The notes under the pieces were generated by a model. It saw nothing but the letters and a program-made list of their open reading frames with translations. It was not told the DNA's origin and ran no database searches. A stretch of DNA of 64,000 nt, from positions 49,457,297 through 49,521,296 of the forward strand of contig CM049321.1 of the NCBI GenBank assembly GCA_026874595.1, read 5' to 3'. Positions within the stretch are counted from its first letter, which is position 1; each line of letters starts with the position of its first letter. This DNA is from Sipunculus nudus (lineage: Eukaryota; Annelida; Sipuncula; Golfingiida; Sipunculidae). A program made the position numbers and the translations under genes. Of this stretch, positions 61,521 to 64,000 are shown piece by piece.

Positions 61521-64000
61521 GTGTGTGATCTCTGTCACTGAGTGTACTACACGTATAAAAAAACAAGATGCCTTACACATTTAATTGGATAGATTATATT
61601 ATCAACTACTCTAAGACTATCAATTATAAATATGTTAAATTTAATACCAATCATAATAACATCATTCTTTTGTTCGTTCAGTTTAGGTATGTTCATCCTC
61701 GACTATGCTCTATTGGAGGATATACACTCTTCTAATCTAGAAACAGTCTCATTAATGTGTAGTTTGTAATTCAGATCAAAAGAGTGGCATAATTGCTGAT
61801 CCGCGTAACCACGGAAGTTGACATATGTTCTGCAGGTGTCCACCAGGGGAGTGATGAAGGGTGTTAAAACAAAGGGTTCTTCAAAGGAACCATGCGGCGT
61901 CCCATACTTCAGATGAGAAATTTCCGTTTATAACTACTTTCTGTCGTCTGTTAGTAATGTTTGACCCTCAGCCATGCGGGAACAGTACCCTCAACTTAAA
62001 AAAATATATTTTAACGATTTTAAACAAGTTATGAATCACCTTGTTGAATGCAGCAGATAATTACAGCATAATACGAAAGATGGCATGCAGTATAGTCCGA
62101 TTACAAGGCGCTTTTTCCATTTTCCCCCCAAAAAATGTAAATTTGAAGCAGGTCTTAAGTTTTGTGTGTATTAGTGTCTAATCTTCTAAGTAGGCGCACT
62201 GTAAGTACTTAGAGATTTTCAGGGAACACTCCTTCAATGAATGATTTATTTGCTGTTAAACAAATAAAAGGAATTTAAGTGATTAGGAAATGGGTCCAGT
62301 CCACAGTTCTAATGGACAGTAAATATATATCACTGTCTTCACACGTCGTAAGATGTTATATAATAAACAATTATGAAAACAAACGCCAGGTAACAAACGC
62401 TTAGAGCCGGATAGAAGATATAAATAAGAATTATGGACATTTGAACATGTATGAACTGTTCAAACATGACGTAAACCTATTGATTTGTAGAAAGCCAAAA
62501 TAAATGGCCGTTATAAACCTGAACCTTTCCTCCATATTGTTTTCCTGTTTCGTTAACTAATATCTGTTTTGTTTAATGTCAGCGATTTCATAATCTATAG
62601 AAATGTATTAAGCGGCCATGTCAAAACTTTCCAATAGACACAAAACCTCCTAGTCGAAAAAAGTATGTTGTCCATTGGTCTCTGCGCCATAGGGTAAAGC
62701 ATACAAGCTTCGAAAAAAACATTGTTCAAGATTCGAGATATTTCCTTTCAAGAAAACTTTCTTACCAGGTTGTCCATATTTTCCATCATGGGGGACCATC
62801 ATTAGAGGTTTAAATAGTAAAGTAATGATACACCCTTATATTCGTGATGACAACTTCCGATGCATTTCAACAAACATTTCATTGCGCACAGCTTTTAGTC
62901 GTAATATGTTGTCATCATTTATATAACTGTTTGAATATAACAATGAGAAATACACTATTTTTACACGCTTAAGAACTTTACCAGCAAATCTATTTGTGTA
63001 GTTCGACGGCCTTCCATCTATGACCGTAAGTATTAATATATTGGGACTGACTTAGTTGTCACCATAGTAGTCTGAGCATGTCGATCCTCCCTTACAGCTG
63101 GCTTTGAAACAGAGCTCCTAGACTACAGTCTGATCCTTTTAGGTATTTGCAAAACAGACTGTTGATTTTTTTATCGGTGATCGTCTCCGGTCTCTCGTTT
63201 ACCGACAGAGTTGTATAAGTATTTTTCTACAAAGTCCATTGTCTGTTTTCAAGAAGAAAATATTTGGATTTTACATTTTATTTGGTTATCTTGGGATATT
63301 CATAATTGATAAATTAATCCTGTATCGAAACGACGTATTAAGCTAGCAGAAAGGGTTTCTATGTTTTATAAAGGGTTTAATTAGACATGAATGTTTCTTG
63401 GTAAAAAAAAATCAGAGCTCCGACGATACGTTTGAATCCCACGGGGTCACTATGTCAGAGCAGCTCAGCCCGTCATTATTATTCTGCACAAGATTTATTA
63501 TACACGTTGTACCTGCTATAGGCGATTATCTTCTATGTTTGCGATAACCACTACGGTTAATGTTTTCTGTACGTACCAGGCGTAAATTTCACATAATAGG
63601 AATGGTTTTGGCGAGCATTTAGTTTCTGAATAAAACCATTGATTCGAATGTGATAGTTTTCTTATGTCCGTTTAGTTGCAGACATAGCTCTCTACTCTCT
63701 AGTGAGTGATTTGCCCAGCCAGAAATATTTTCTTCTCTTCATTTATTTATCATTATGTTATGGTTCAAGCAATGAAAGACATTGATAAACTATTTTATTC
63801 GAAGTTCCTAATTATTCCTAAAACATGGGCGCTGTAATACGTCATTTTATATACATTTATAATCCTAGAAAAGGACTATACAATTCTTTATGTTTAGATT
63901 TCCATGAAATCATTGTATGCATTTTTACCAGACTCTGTCTTATTCATATGCTTATTACAATTGGAATATGCATGAAACATGTTTTCTCAATTGCTTAAAC
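59871..64000. other. No gene seen; one (TA)n tract
   Basis: AT-rich unique DNA to the end of the window, with a (TA)n tract at 61485-61516. Frames of 61-67 codons (59857-60042, 60702-60905 minus, 61189-61392) have no recognisable character. Confidence 0.5.

Overview
This looks like eukaryotic, non-coding, repeat-rich DNA. By eye it is roughly two-thirds A+T, with long (TA)n tracts, GATA/GACA tracts, several tRNA-derived SINE-like elements and no operon-like gene packing. The longest open frame is 126 codons, no frame matches a protein family I recognise, and I report no protein-coding gene. An interspersed repeat with a run of GACAAACAAAC-type sequence after a CTTTTTGACTAA-type block, followed by a GGAGGTAA block, resembles repeats I associate with marine invertebrates, especially molluscs. 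A mollusc is my best guess for the host (moderate confidence, inference only).

The dominant signal is nested duplication at several ages. (1) A very young direct tandem duplication of about 17.5 kb fills the middle of the window: copy 1 is about 20075-37631 and copy 2 about 37632-55165. I noted only some 30 substitutions plus small indels between them. It is either a recent segmental duplication or two alleles wrongly placed in tandem by the assembler. (2) An old, diverged duplication links about 118-1866 to about 5324-8798; the second copy is split by about 1.5 kb of inserted repeats. (3) A mosaic block at 2088-2940 holds a transplanted 164-bp segment and a nearly perfect 289-bp tandem duplication. 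(4) Another old duplication links 56334-56880 to 59390-59870. (5) Inside the 17.5-kb unit lies a diverged pair of about 200-240 bp units at 30403-30645 and 30747-30935.

Layout: 1-8.8 kb is the old duplication and mosaic block, with a G-quadruplex-like tract and a tRNA-headed SINE. 8.8-12.4 kb holds a tRNA-like relic, a compact CArG/CRE/E-box cluster, a pair of GACGTAC palindromes and an inverted copy of the invertebrate repeat. 12.4-20.1 kb is featureless apart from a (TA)n tract and a small hairpin. 20.1-55.2 kb is the tandem duplication. 55.2-64 kb holds a SINE, a broken copy of the same SINE, GATA tracts and the second old duplication.

As there are no recognised genes, nothing can be said about genes working together. 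The likeliest function, if any, is intronic or intergenic regulation. The clearest structures are the duplication breakpoints, a 12-bp perfect hairpin next to a rearranged spot, and CRE-type sites near two Pol III-type SINE heads.
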